Positions 44,467 through 54,153 of a stretch of 64,000 nucleotides of DNA are shown one piece after another. The number at the start of each line of letters is the position of its first letter. The stretch's first letter is position 1. The position numbers and the translations under genes were made by a program. The notes beneath the pieces are model-generated. The model was not told where the DNA came from. It worked only from the letters and a program-made list of their open reading frames with translations, and ran no database searches. The DNA comes from Saccharomonospora marina XMU15 (lineage in GTDB: Bacteria; Actinomycetota; Actinomycetes; Mycobacteriales; Pseudonocardiaceae), in assembly GCF_000244955.1 (NCBI RefSeq), contig NZ_CM001439.1:5451234-5515233 (forward strand). The letters run 5' to 3'.

Positions 44467-45683
44467 TACACAACCCCCTCCACGATTTCCTCAGCTTCGC
44501 GCACACGGACCTTCCCGGACATCAGCAAGGGCAGTAGCTCGTCGCGCGCGGTGGCAAGAGCACGAGTCTCGTCTACGGCGGCTTTGACGCGGCCCATGAG
44601 TGCATCAGAGAGCTCTGAAAACCGAGCCAAGTCGCGCTCACTCGGTCGTCGTACCTGGAAGCTCACGATGTCGCCAGCAGAGAGTCGCTGACGTCCCGAT
44701 GTCCCGACCATGCGTTTGATTGCAAATTCACGGAAAGTTGCATCTGTTGCCAAAAAATAAGGAAAAACCGTAGGAATTCCCTTGCGTGGCCGCATTACGA
44801 TAAACTCTGTTGACCCGAGACCAACCTCATCGCCCATGAGAAAGTCAACGTAACCCACCTTCCCGTTCTCCAGGCACGGCGTAATGCGCGCCAGCAGGGT
44901 GTCGCCGTTCTGAAATCGAGCGCCACCACGTGGTGATCGGCGACTCCATGAAGTCACAGTCATGGTTTGGTCAGGCAGGTTCCTCATGTCGAGGTAAACG
45001 GGCTCCTTGGCATCCGGCTTCTGTACCTTGGGGTTTAGCTCGACCAGTTCGCCGATGGGTACAAGTTCGTTTTCACTGTTCTCCTGCAAGCTGACAAACT
45101 CGGCCGCAAGGAGATCCTTAACCTTAGCAATTATCTGGTCGTTGGCGGCGATCTTGTCGTCGAGTGCCTGTAGAACCTCTGCAATAGCATGCTGCTCGGA
45201 AATCGGGGGAATCAGAAGCGGAACGGCAGATAGGATCGAAGTGTTTAGGTTGAGCATGGTCGCACCGACTGCATGTCGCTTGATCCATTTGCGCGACTCC
45301 GGGATGCCTAGCGCGTATGAAACAAATCGAGAGTCATAGCGGCGTTGATCCCCAATGCGCACTCGCAGGCAACCGGTCCCGCACAGCCATCCTTCATTGT
45401 CGGTCCGGACCAACGCTCGTCGTTCGACATCGCCTCGACGCGAATACACGATGTCGCCCGCGCGCAGCGTGTATCGCGACAGTCGTGCGATGTCGCTGGC
45501 CGAAACCCGGGCGATCCCGGTGGGGTCTATACGGTTGTCACCGATGTTCTGCGGCATGACGCTCGGTGTGCCATCTTGGACGTAGTCGCTCGCGTGCAGT
45601 TGCGAACCGAACGGTCCAGTTTGGATTCCGCCACCACTTGACTCACAGATAGCGCCGAGAGTGGTCCTCTCCCAATTATGCAT
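44466..45683 (-). CDS. hsdS: Type I restriction-modification, HsdS specificity subunit
   Basis: A 405-residue protein with two target-recognition domains. The first runs to SILSAVPLLIPPISEQHAIAEVLQALDDKIAANDQII, and the second starts near LVPIGELVELNP and ends with ARFSELSDALMGRVKAAVDE. Each is followed by a helical spacer. The region has lower GC than its neighbours, typical for hsdS genes acquired by exchange. ATG at 45683 overlaps the hsdM stop by eight bases. Confidence 0.9.
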   Translation of the reverse strand: MHNWERTTLGAICESSGGGIQTGPFGSQLHASDYVQDGTPSVMPQNIGDNRIDPTGIARVSASDIARLSRYTLRAGDIVYSRRGDVERRALVRTDNEGWLCGTGCLRVRIGDQRRYDSRFVSYALGIPESRKWIKRHAVGATMLNLNTSILSAVPLLIPPISEQHAIAEVLQALDDKIAANDQIIAKVKDLLAAEFVSLQENSENELVPIGELVELNPKVQKPDAKEPVYLDMRNLPDQTMTVTSWSRRSPRGGARFQNGDTLLARITPCLENGKVGYVDFLMGDEVGLGSTEFIVMRPRKGIPTVFPYFLATDATFREFAIKRMVGTSGRQRLSAGDIVSFQVRRPSERDLARFSELSDALMGRVKAAVDETRALATARDELLPLLMSGKVRVREAEEIVEGVV

Positions 45684-47301
45684 TGAGTTGCCCCAGTTGC
45701 TTGCGAACGACCTTTTCCAGGCGTGCCGACTCATCGAAGGCGGTCAGCAGTTCCTTAGTGAGACGAGAGATCTTGTCATCGATGGGCTCGCCGTCATCGT
45801 CGATTTCGGCGGCACCGACGTAGCGACCTGGAGTGAGGGCGTAATCAGCGGCCTTGATGTCGGGTAGACCGACTGACTTGCAAAAGCCGGGAATGTCTTC
45901 GTAAACCAAATTTTTCTGTGCGGCAGAGCGGGTGCCGCGCCATGCGTGGTAAGTGTCGGCGATCTTGGCGATGTCCTCGTCAGATAGGGCGCGTTCAGCG
46001 CGGTCCACCATGTACCCGAGTTCGCGGGCGTCGATGAACAGCACCTGGCCGGATCGGTCCACCGCCCCGTGCTTTCCGGCGCGTTTGTCCTTGGTGAAGA
46101 ACCAGACGCAAACCGGGATGCCGGTGCTGCGGAACAGTTGTGTCGGCAACGCGACCATGCATGAGACAAGGTCGGCCTCGACGATCTGGGCGCGGATGGC
46201 GCCTTCGCCGTTGGAGTTCGACGACATCGAGCCGTTCGCCATGACTACGCCGGCGCTGCCGCCGGGAGCGAGCTTGTACAGGATGTGCTGAATCCAGGCG
46301 TAGTTGGCGTTGTTGGCGGGCGGGACGCCGAACTTCCAGCGTGGGTCTTCGGTGTTGCGCGACCAGTGTTTGATGTTGAACGGCGGGTTGGCCATCACGT
46401 AGTCCATCTGGACGTCCGCGTGCTGGTCGCGGGCAAAGGTATCGCCCCACCGGGCCCCGAGGCCTTTGTTGTCGATGCCGTGGATGGCGAGGTTCATCTT
46501 CGCCATCCGCCAGGTTTCCTCCAGGCTTTCCTGGCCGTAGATGGCGATGTCCTTCGGGTCGCCGTTGTGTTCGTAGATGAACTTCTCGGTTTGCACGAAC
46601 ATGCCGCCCGAGCCACAGCACGGGTCGTACACCCGGCCGCGGGAAGGCTCTAGAACTTCGACGATCACCCGGACGACGCTGCGCGGGGTGAAGAACTCAC
46701 CGCCCCGTTTGCCTTCCGATCGCGCGAAGTTGCCGAGGAAGTACTCGTAGACCTCGCCCATGAGGTCGCGGGCGCGGTGTTCGCCCTGTCGGCTGAAACG
46801 GGCGCTGTTGAAGAGGTCGATCAGCTCGCCAAGGCGGCGCTGGTCGATGTTGTCCTTGTTGTAGAGACGCGGCAGCGTTCCTTGCAGAGTGGGGTTGGAC
46901 TTCATGACGAGGTCCATCGCCTCGTCGATGAGCCGGCCAATGTTCTTGGCGGGCTCAGTCCCTTCGGCGGGCTTGCCCTTGGCGTATTGGGCGAGGTAGG
47001 ACCAGCGGGCGGTGGGCGGTACGACGAACACCCCGTACCCCTGGTACTCCTCGGGGTCGTCGATCAGGTCGGCGATCTGCTCTTCGTCGTAGTCCTGTGC
47101 CGTCAGGTCGGCGCGGATGGTCTCGCGACGTTCGTCGTAGGCGTCGGACACGTACTTGAGGAACACCAGGCCGAGGATGACGTCCTTGTACTGGCTCGCG
47201 GACAGCGAGCCGCGGAGCCGGTCGGCGGCCTTCCAGAGCGTGTCCTTCAGCTCCTTCATCGTCGACGGTGCCGACGGTTCCTTCTTCGTGCGGGGAGGCA
47301 T
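45676..47301 (-). CDS. hsdM: Type I restriction-modification, HsdM adenine methyltransferase
   Basis: A 541-residue N6-adenine methyltransferase. The N-terminal helical domain (MKELKDTLWKAADRLRGSLSASQYKDVILGLVFLKYVSD) precedes the catalytic core with VYDPCCGSGGMFV (SAM binding) and ANPPFN (NPPF). With HsdS it methylates the target. It follows the extra gene by 14 bases. Confidence 0.94.
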   Translation of the reverse strand: MPPRTKKEPSAPSTMKELKDTLWKAADRLRGSLSASQYKDVILGLVFLKYVSDAYDERRETIRADLTAQDYDEEQIADLIDDPEEYQGYGVFVVPPTARWSYLAQYAKGKPAEGTEPAKNIGRLIDEAMDLVMKSNPTLQGTLPRLYNKDNIDQRRLGELIDLFNSARFSRQGEHRARDLMGEVYEYFLGNFARSEGKRGGEFFTPRSVVRVIVEVLEPSRGRVYDPCCGSGGMFVQTEKFIYEHNGDPKDIAIYGQESLEETWRMAKMNLAIHGIDNKGLGARWGDTFARDQHADVQMDYVMANPPFNIKHWSRNTEDPRWKFGVPPANNANYAWIQHILYKLAPGGSAGVVMANGSMSSNSNGEGAIRAQIVEADLVSCMVALPTQLFRSTGIPVCVWFFTKDKRAGKHGAVDRSGQVLFIDARELGYMVDRAERALSDEDIAKIADTYHAWRGTRSAAQKNLVYEDIPGFCKSVGLPDIKAADYALTPGRYVGAAEIDDDGEPIDDKISRLTKELLTAFDESARLEKVVRKQLGQLNA

Positions 47302-47315
47302 GCTTCCTGTCCTTC

Positions 47316-49205
47316 CTACTGCGTTGTCCGCGTGGCGAGTGTCACCGCGCCGGCGGCGACTCCGTCGATCATCGCGGTGACGAGATCCCGTGTTGCGTCC
47401 AGGTGCCGCCGCAGAGTGGTTTCGTGGTTCTCTGCGGCGAGAAGCGCCTCTTCCAGCCGCTCCACCTCGGAGGTGTCAAGGATCGGCACGCTCCAGGTCT
47501 GCCACTCGGTGGGCTCGTTCGGCAGCCGGTTGATGATCGCCGCCACCGCGTGGGGGCCGATCCCGGCTTGTGAACTGATCCGGAGGATCTTCGACGGGGA
47601 GGCCACCAGTGATCCGCCGTGGTCGTCGACCCTCGCGATCGGGCGTGGCCGTCCCGCGAACACCACGTCCCCCGGATCTGTTCGGACGGCGCGCGGGTAC
47701 AGCCGCGCAGCATCGAACGGATCGAGGCGTGCAGTGCCGTGTGGCTCGGTCGCGGAAAGGACCGTGACGGAGCCAGCGGGATTGTCGTGACTGTGGTCGA
47801 TCCGGCTGCCGCGGAGCACCCGCACGTGTCCCAGGTTTTTCAGTTCGCCCAGTGACCGCCTGCGCAGCAGCATCGCGCCAGGGGCACGTTCGGCCAGCAC
47901 GTCGAAGGGTTGGATCGGCTCGCTCGTCACCAGGGTGGCAGTGTTGATGACGGCGAGGTGGCGCTCGATCTCCGTCGTCGCGAGCCGCAGTGCTCGTACC
48001 CCGCGGGGTACGACGACAGCGCGCGCACTCAGGATCGGCGGGAGGTCGTGCGGGCGAAGGTAGCGGAAGGCGCGACCTCGCGTGGCTGCCAACGCACCGG
48101 TCACGTCGGAGGCGAGGTCGCCGAGGTCCAGCTCATCTCGGGTGAACGCGGCCAGGTCGGCGACCAGGGGCTGCCCCGTGAACCCTCCGGCCGCGCAAAC
48201 CCACAGGCCTAGCGCCTGCCGGTGCGCCTCACGCCACATACCTCGGGGAAGGCGTAGCGCGACGGCGAGGCTCTCCGAGCGGAGAGTCTGCGCTCGGTGC
48301 CGCTCCTGCTCTCCCTGCAGTTCGTCGCAGAGGACACCGGCCGGACCGATGACGACCGCGAGTTCACCCTCGCCGAGGTCGAGTACGAGGTTGTCGACCA
48401 GGTCGAGTACCTCGTCGGCTGGCCTGCCGATGGCCGACAGCACTCGGACGCCAGGGCCCGCAGCGTCGTTGACGGCCTCAATCTCGCGAATCGCCGCCCT
48501 GCGTCTGATGCCCCGCAAATCCGGGGTGTCGCCGGGCACCACGAGATGGGTGAAGGTGTCAGCAAGTGCGAGCGTCACGCTTGACGCGGGGCCGACGTGC
48601 ACGAGCGGCACGCCCTCGGGGGCGAGGTGGAGAGCGCAGGCTTCGGCGACGGCGTGGATGAGGTCGACCGCTTCGGAGGTGAGATCACGAGTGCCCAGCG
48701 TCCGTGCGGCCCTTCCTTGTTCCAGCCGGTCGAGTGCCTCGCGCGGGCCGTACGACGCCTCAACCAGGTCGTCGATGAACCGCAGCGTGCAGACGGCCGG
48801 CGTGGACGCCTCTACCTCGCGAAGCAGCACCCGGTCGTCGGGGTCGACACCGCGTGCCAGGGTGATGCGTTGGCCCGCTGTCGTCTCCGCCAGTTCCTGC
48901 CCAGTCAACGCCGCGAGGCAGAGCCACGTGACGAGTTCATCCAGGGGCACGTCATCGGGCACGCTCAACGCTGGTGCGTCGAGATTCGCCTCGGTGTTGT
49001 TACCCCGGCCAGTGCGCTCCAGCCACTCGACGATGTCTTCACGGCGGAAGCGCTCCATCCCGCCCGAAACCTCGACAGGAGCGGGGAAGGGCACATGCAG
49101 ACCGCGGACACGCGGCCGGTTGCGCCACATGCTCACGACCGGACGACGGACACGGGCAAGATCCGCGATATCCTGCAACGTCAACGTGGGCCCTTGGCCT
49201 GCCAC
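47316..49205 (-). CDS. HTH protein with degenerate methyltransferase-like and HsdS-like parts
   Basis: A 629-residue protein, first in the type I operon. The start has a helix-turn-helix of the MerR/excisionase kind (LTLQDIADLARVRRPVVSMWRNR, and then RFRREDIVEWL). The centre has a Rossmann-like segment and the sequence ESLAVALRLPRGMWREAHRQALGLWVC, resembling the tail of HsdM catalytic domains but without NPPF. The end (WQTWSVPILDTSEVERLEEALLAAEN) resembles an HsdS helical spacer. GTG at 49205 follows GAGGGGG. It may control or modify target choice, or regulate the operon. This reading is inference from motifs. Confidence 0.65.
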   Translation of the reverse strand: MAGQGPTLTLQDIADLARVRRPVVSMWRNRPRVRGLHVPFPAPVEVSGGMERFRREDIVEWLERTGRGNNTEANLDAPALSVPDDVPLDELVTWLCLAALTGQELAETTAGQRITLARGVDPDDRVLLREVEASTPAVCTLRFIDDLVEASYGPREALDRLEQGRAARTLGTRDLTSEAVDLIHAVAEACALHLAPEGVPLVHVGPASSVTLALADTFTHLVVPGDTPDLRGIRRRAAIREIEAVNDAAGPGVRVLSAIGRPADEVLDLVDNLVLDLGEGELAVVIGPAGVLCDELQGEQERHRAQTLRSESLAVALRLPRGMWREAHRQALGLWVCAAGGFTGQPLVADLAAFTRDELDLGDLASDVTGALAATRGRAFRYLRPHDLPPILSARAVVVPRGVRALRLATTEIERHLAVINTATLVTSEPIQPFDVLAERAPGAMLLRRRSLGELKNLGHVRVLRGSRIDHSHDNPAGSVTVLSATEPHGTARLDPFDAARLYPRAVRTDPGDVVFAGRPRPIARVDDHGGSLVASPSKILRISSQAGIGPHAVAAIINRLPNEPTEWQTWSVPILDTSEVERLEEALLAAENHETTLRRHLDATRDLVTAMIDGVAAGAVTLATRTTQ

Positions 49206-49286
49206 AACACACCCCCTCGGTCTATTTCGCCGACTCACGGCTTACGCAGAGTATCGATAGTGTGCTCGCGATCGAAAAAGATAGGT

Positions 49287-49302
49287 GATAAGCCTGCTTA
49301 TC
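49287..49302. promoter_or_regulatory. GATAAGC-CT-GCTTATC palindrome in divergent promoter
   Basis: A 16-bp palindrome with 7-bp arms lies between the restriction operon and the divergent coiled-coil gene, 82 bases from the first and 91 from the second. A second small palindrome TATCGATA lies nearby at 49253-49260. The HTH protein of the operon could bind here and control both transcripts. Confidence 0.4.
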
Positions 49303-49392
49303 GACGTTCATACGCGACTCGTTTCGCCGGGTCAGGCCAATCTGTGTGGGCCCGCTGCCGATCACCGGCAGCGCTTCCCACGGGAGAACACA

Positions 49393-50823
49393 ATGACCCA
49401 GCACGTCAGGCACCCAGCCCACTTCAACAACGAAGCCACAGAAGTCGTCATCGAGCGACTGACGATCCACGACCGCGAGGTCGCACGAGAGGCCCAGCGG
49501 TGGGCCTGCGGCGAGCGCGGCCCTCTCGTGGAGAACCTCGACACCCTCGCCAGCGCCGACCTGACGAACTTCGTCACCGAGGCCGTACGCATCGGCGCCC
49601 ACGCGCTGAGCGTGACCGGACAGGCCCAGGAAGCCCAAGCCCTCGAACGGCTGCTGAAGGACGTCGGAGACAAGACCGCTCACTCCACCGCCCAGGCGGC
49701 CGAACTCACGGCGCGAGCAGCAAAGGAAGCGTCCGAAGCCGTCATGGCAGCGGCCCGTGACGCCAAGACGGCCATCACGGATACGGACGCCCAGAGCCGC
49801 AAGGAGCTCACCACGGCGGTGATGACAGCGAAGCAGGACCTCAACACCGAGCTGCGTCGCATCTTCGCTGGTGAGAGCCCTGAACTTGTCGAGCGTCTGC
49901 AGCCGGTGCTCGACAAGTTCAGCACCGACCTCGACGCGAAGGTGAGCGCTGGAACAGCCGAACTGCTGGCCAAGGCCGCTCGGCAGTTCGACCCATCCGA
50001 TCCCACCTCCCCGATGGCCAAGCACGCCGCCGAACTCACCGCCCACCAGGACCAGCTCACCCAGCAACTGGCCAAGCAGCACGCCGAGCTGACGAGCAAG
50101 ATCGAGGAGGTGACGACGGTACTGCGCGTCCACGAGGCCACGACCGCCCTGGCCGAGGTGACGCCGATCAAGGGCGAGTCCTACGCCAGTTCGGCGCACA
50201 CCGTGCTGACGGGCATCGCCGCCGGCCTCGGCGACGACTACACCGACACCAGCGCGACCACAGGCCGCCTGCCTCGCTGCAAGAAGGGCGACGGTGTGCT
50301 GAGCCTGAACGACGGCGCCGCCCGCGTCGTTATCGAGATGACCGACTCGTCGCGCACCGGCTGGACCGACTACTTCGCCGAAGCCGAGCGCAACCGTGAC
50401 GCCGTCGCCTCGCTGGGCCTCGTCCGCACCATCGACCAGAACGGCGGGCAGACCCTCCGTGTGATCGGCGCGCAGCGGCTCGTGCTGGCCTTCGACCCCG
50501 ACAATGACAGCCCCGACCTCCTGCGCACCGTGATCATGCTCCTGCGAACGACCGCCATCGCGACAGCGAGCCGCAAGGGCGTCCACCAGGTCGCCACGGC
50601 CGAGGAGAAGATCGCCGAAGCGCTCAACCACCTGGTGAAGATCGACTCGGTCAAGAAGCTGTCCGCCACGATCCAGAAGTCCGCGACGAAGATCGACAGC
50701 GAGTGCGCCGCCCTGAACTCCGCCGTCCGGCGCCTGCTTGACGAAGCGCTTGTCGCACTCGCCGGTGCTCACGCGACCGGTCCCGAACTCCTCAGCACGG
50801 CCGATGCCCACGGTGCCGCGTGA
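49393..50823 (+). CDS. Coiled-coil protein with degenerate nuclease-like C-terminal domain
   Basis: A 476-residue protein. About 200 residues of long helices (AAELTARAAKEASEAVMAAARDAKTAIT...) follow a short N-terminal domain. The C-terminal part has KGESYASSAHTVL, KKGDGVLSLNDGAARVVIEMTDS and RTGWTDYFAEAERNRDAVASLG, which resembles the PD-(D/E)xK fold of RmuC-like nucleases, but the expected Lys after the Glu is Thr. ATG at 49393 follows GGGAG. It is divergent from the restriction operon and may belong to it. Activity is uncertain. Confidence 0.6.
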   Translation: MTQHVRHPAHFNNEATEVVIERLTIHDREVAREAQRWACGERGPLVENLDTLASADLTNFVTEAVRIGAHALSVTGQAQEAQALERLLKDVGDKTAHSTAQAAELTARAAKEASEAVMAAARDAKTAITDTDAQSRKELTTAVMTAKQDLNTELRRIFAGESPELVERLQPVLDKFSTDLDAKVSAGTAELLAKAARQFDPSDPTSPMAKHAAELTAHQDQLTQQLAKQHAELTSKIEEVTTVLRVHEATTALAEVTPIKGESYASSAHTVLTGIAAGLGDDYTDTSATTGRLPRCKKGDGVLSLNDGAARVVIEMTDSSRTGWTDYFAEAERNRDAVASLGLVRTIDQNGGQTLRVIGAQRLVLAFDPDNDSPDLLRTVIMLLRTTAIATASRKGVHQVATAEEKIAEALNHLVKIDSVKKLSATIQKSATKIDSECAALNSAVRRLLDEALVALAGAHATGPELLSTADAHGAA

Positions 50824-50924
50824 CTCACGGCGAAGGGCGACGTTGCCGCAGTGCCCGGCAACGTCGCCCTCGCCCGTAGCCGGTGCCTGGCCCGCCGCAG
50901 TCGTGGGTGGGAGAGGATGGGTGG

Positions 50925-51422
50925 GTGCTGATCGTGCGTGCCACCAAGAAGCTGCTGCGTCTGGCGGGTCCGTCAACCACGCGAGACGACGATCGGGGCA
51001 CGACGTTGCTGGGTCCGTGGTATGCCACTGTGCTGTTCTGGCGGCCACGGGCCGCCCTGCTGGTCAACGAGACGACGTTGCTGCCCGTGTTGCTGCCATT
51101 GGCACCTGCGGCGACCCTGACCAGCAGGATCGCCGAGCAGATCAGCACTGCGCTGACCGTCTACCAGGCTCCCGTCTCGTTCGTCGATCAGGAACGGCAG
51201 CACATGCAGACCGCTCAGCTCGGTGGTACCGCGAACCGCAGCGTGGTGGGCGTCATGACTGAGTTCACTCGCCTGGCCGAGATCCACCACCACGATGATT
51301 CCACGGTGGATCTCGTCGAACTCTCGGCCTGGCTGGCCGCGACCCCTTGTAGCCCGCTGTACAGCAGAAACGTCAGCCCGGACCGCGAACTCATCGCCAG
51401 GTTGGAAGCGATCACCACCTGA
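50925..51422 (+). CDS. DUF6933-like protein
   Basis: A 165-residue protein with VIVRATKKLLRLAG, LGPWYATVLFWRPRAALLVNETTLLPVLLPLA and NRSVVGVMTEFTRLAE, the pattern of the DUF6933 family, which is often located beside unrelated accessory genes. GTG at 50925 follows GGAGAGG. No catalytic residue can be named. Function unknown. Confidence 0.6.
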   Translation: MLIVRATKKLLRLAGPSTTRDDDRGTTLLGPWYATVLFWRPRAALLVNETTLLPVLLPLAPAATLTSRIAEQISTALTVYQAPVSFVDQERQHMQTAQLGGTANRSVVGVMTEFTRLAEIHHHDDSTVDLVELSAWLAATPCSPLYSRNVSPDRELIARLEAITT

Positions 51423-51665
51423 CACTGAGCACGCGACCAGGCACGTTCATCTGTACGCATAGCCCAGCACGTCGACAGCACTTACTGGACTTCGACGGTC
51501 CTGCGCACCGGTCTGGAACGCTGATGATCAACCGCCGCGTCATCCGCGACGCGACCCTGCGCGCGCACGTCGCCGCTCCCGCAGAACACGACGGCCGTAA
51601 TCGTCCGTTCCCGCCAACTTCGTCGGCAAGTGTGTAGTGCTTGTGCCGCGCTTCCCGCGGTCGGC

Positions 51666-52712
51666 ATGATGACCGTCATGCCTGGTCGCCTGTTGGTCCT
51701 CGGTGGTTCCTGGTTCCTTGGCCGCACCGTCGCTGAAACCGCTGTCCAGGGCGGATGGCATGTCACGGTGTTCCGGCGTGGTCGTCCTGAGTCCGGCGCG
51801 GCCCCGGACGGCGTTGAGGTTGTCCACGGTCATTACGGGGACCCGATGGCCATGCGCAGGCTGACCGAGCGCGGCCCGTTCGACCTCGTGGTGGACAACC
51901 TGGCTTACACGCCACGGGAAACACTGGCTGCAGCTCAGGTACTGGAGCCGGTTGCCGCGCGGTACGTCGTGGTGTCGTCGGTGTCGGCGTACGAAGGCTG
52001 GCCCACTCAGCCGCTGACCGAGGATTCCCCCACGCTGCCGTGTTCTGCAACGGCCGGTCCCGAACCCGGCTACAACGGTGATCCCGCACCCACGACGTAC
52101 GGTTTCGGCAAAGCCGGATGCGAAGTCGCTGTGTTGGAGACGTTCGGGCGGGAGCGTGCGGTGATTGCGCGCCCCGGCGTGATCCTCGGACCGGGAGAGT
52201 ATGTGGGGCGCACGGCCTGGTGGTTGAACCGCATGCGGCGTGGCGGGAACGTGGTGGCGCCCCAACCTGCCGACCGGGCGATTCAGCCTGTCGACGTGCG
52301 TGACGTTGCGTCGTTCGTGCTGTCGGCGCCGCCGGGCACGTTCAACGTCACCGGCGATGGCTCGGACACGTTTGCCGATTTCATCCACGCCTGCCGGGAG
52401 GCCGCGCCTGCGCCGGACGGGACCGAGGTGCACTGGGTGCATCCCAGAATCCTGTTGGCGCACCATGTGAAGCAGTGGACAGGGTTGCCGTTGTGGCGCA
52501 CTCACGCGGGCGCGTGGGCCGTGGACTCGTCGCGGGCCCGCGCTGCTGGGCTCACCACGCGGCCGATCGTCGAAACGGTCCGTGACACCGCCGCGTGGCT
52601 TGCGGACGGCGGTCATTTGGTTGCCAGTGACCGCGCCTCCGAACTCGGGATCACTCCGGAGGAGGAGGCCGCGATCCTGGCAGGGCATCGACGCGTGTTA
52701 CGCGCTCGGTAG
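51666..52712 (+). CDS. NAD-dependent epimerase/reductase (SDR, extended)
   Basis: A 348-residue protein. The NAD-binding motif is VLGGSWFLGRTV (a variant of GxxGxxG), the catalytic pair is Tyr-x-x-x-Lys in YGFGKAG, and VVSSVSAYEGW is the Ser region. Extended SDRs with this start (LVLGGSWFLG) are common in actinobacteria; the substrate is unclear. ATG at 51666 or 51678 is possible; neither has a strong ribosome-binding site. It overlaps the convergent regulator by 15 bases at its end. Confidence 0.72.
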   Translation: MMTVMPGRLLVLGGSWFLGRTVAETAVQGGWHVTVFRRGRPESGAAPDGVEVVHGHYGDPMAMRRLTERGPFDLVVDNLAYTPRETLAAAQVLEPVAARYVVVSSVSAYEGWPTQPLTEDSPTLPCSATAGPEPGYNGDPAPTTYGFGKAGCEVAVLETFGRERAVIARPGVILGPGEYVGRTAWWLNRMRRGGNVVAPQPADRAIQPVDVRDVASFVLSAPPGTFNVTGDGSDTFADFIHACREAAPAPDGTEVHWVHPRILLAHHVKQWTGLPLWRTHAGAWAVDSSRARAAGLTTRPIVETVRDTAAWLADGGHLVASDRASELGITPEEEAAILAGHRRVLRAR

Positions 52713-54008
52713 TTCTCTCGCGCTGGGGATTTCCAGCGACGCCGACGTGGACGGCAACGCCCGGTCCGTAAACGCGTCAATAGCTTCGAGGATGGTGATG
52801 GCCTCGGGTGCACGTGCGAAGTCACGCCCGCTGAGTAAATGGCTGATGGACAGCAACCGCTGTGTAAGGGCGTTCGTGCGGTGTTCCTCGGGCAGGTTCG
52901 TCACGTTGGCGAGCGCCGCTTCCGCCCCGGCGAGGTCACGGGCGAACAACCGCAACGCCGCCAGGTCCGCCCTGGCTGACCACTGCGCGGCCTGCCACTG
53001 TTCGTGGGCAGGCTTGTCCGCGAACAGAGCGATGGCTTGGTTGGCTTCCGGTTCACCCTGGGTGCCGTCGCGCAGCGCCACGAAAGCGGCGCTGGCGGAC
53101 AAGGCGCGGCGTGCACGGTCAAAAGCCATCTCGCCCCCGACCCCGTCCAGCAACTCGTCCCCGCCAGCCCGGTCCAATTCGCTGGCGCTTGCAGCGAGGT
53201 CGTCACGCACCTCCCGTTCGGCCCCAAGGTGCGCGAACGCTCGGGCACGAATCGCGTGCAGCCTTGCCCGAGCAGTCCCGTGTGGGGCGACGCCTTCCGC
53301 GCCGTCGGCCACGCTGATGACCTCCCGGTAACGGCCGCTCCACAACAGCACAGTCATGGTCAACGTTCGTGCCCACGCGCACAACGAACCGTGGTCAATC
53401 ACGTTTCCGTAGGTAAACGCGGCCCTCGCCAGTTCTTCGGCGCTGTCGCCGTGCCCCAGGTCGAACGCGACCCCGGACAGCAACCCGCACACCTGCCCCG
53501 CGATGAGGTACAGCTCGGCTTTCTGCCGCGGCTTGTGGGTCCGGTCGAGTTGTGTGTACACGCGGTCGCGCAGCTCGACCAGCTCCCGTAGTTGCTGGAC
53601 CGGCGAGTTGCTCAGGTGAACCCGCGACAGTCGGGCTGCTTCTGCGTGCAGGGACTCCAGCGCCGCTGGTTCGATGGCCGACGCAGCGTTGAGTGCGTGG
53701 TTGGAGGATTCTCGTCCCGTCATCATCAGTAGCTCCCGTGCATAGACTTTCCGGACCGGATTGGTCTGGAGCGGTGGGCCGAACAACTCTTCCACCGGTT
53801 CTTCCCACCAGCTTTGAAGTACCCGTCGGGCCTGTGGTCGAGGAAGGCTAGCCACCCCTGACAGCCATCGCCGCGCTTGCCGGGGCGTGATGTCCGCGTG
53901 TTCTCCCACGGTGATCGCCACCCGGCGGTACTGGCGGCAGAACTCGGGTAGGGCGAGGTGGGCACCCTGCACGAGTTGTTCAAGCCGAGTTCGTGGCTGT
54001 TGGTGCAC
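52698..54008 (-). CDS. HTH-TPR-like transcriptional regulator
   Basis: A 436-residue protein. The N-terminal helix-turn-helix-like part (FCRQYRRVAITVGEHADITPRQARRWLSGV) is followed by a helical domain with TPR-like repeats (LYLIAGQVCGLLSGVAFDLGHGDSAEELARAAFTYG...). The frame is open to 54224, but GTG at 54008 follows GGAAGGGGAGCT, so this start is used. Regulators of this build are abundant in Pseudonocardiales. It is divergent from a small gene that may be its target. Confidence 0.7.
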   Translation of the reverse strand: MHQQPRTRLEQLVQGAHLALPEFCRQYRRVAITVGEHADITPRQARRWLSGVASLPRPQARRVLQSWWEEPVEELFGPPLQTNPVRKVYARELLMMTGRESSNHALNAASAIEPAALESLHAEAARLSRVHLSNSPVQQLRELVELRDRVYTQLDRTHKPRQKAELYLIAGQVCGLLSGVAFDLGHGDSAEELARAAFTYGNVIDHGSLCAWARTLTMTVLLWSGRYREVISVADGAEGVAPHGTARARLHAIRARAFAHLGAEREVRDDLAASASELDRAGGDELLDGVGGEMAFDRARRALSASAAFVALRDGTQGEPEANQAIALFADKPAHEQWQAAQWSARADLAALRLFARDLAGAEAALANVTNLPEEHRTNALTQRLLSISHLLSGRDFARAPEAITILEAIDAFTDRALPSTSASLEIPSARELPSA

Positions 54009-54153
54009 AGCTCCCCTTCCCGACGATTGATGCCACAGTAAGCAAGCGAACGGCTTGTGTCCCGCCTTCCGGTGGCTATGTCCCCACAACGTCCCCCAAG
54101 AGACCCCCTTGCGACCTCCCGCTGTCCGAGTGCGCGGCCCTAGCGTCCCCAGC

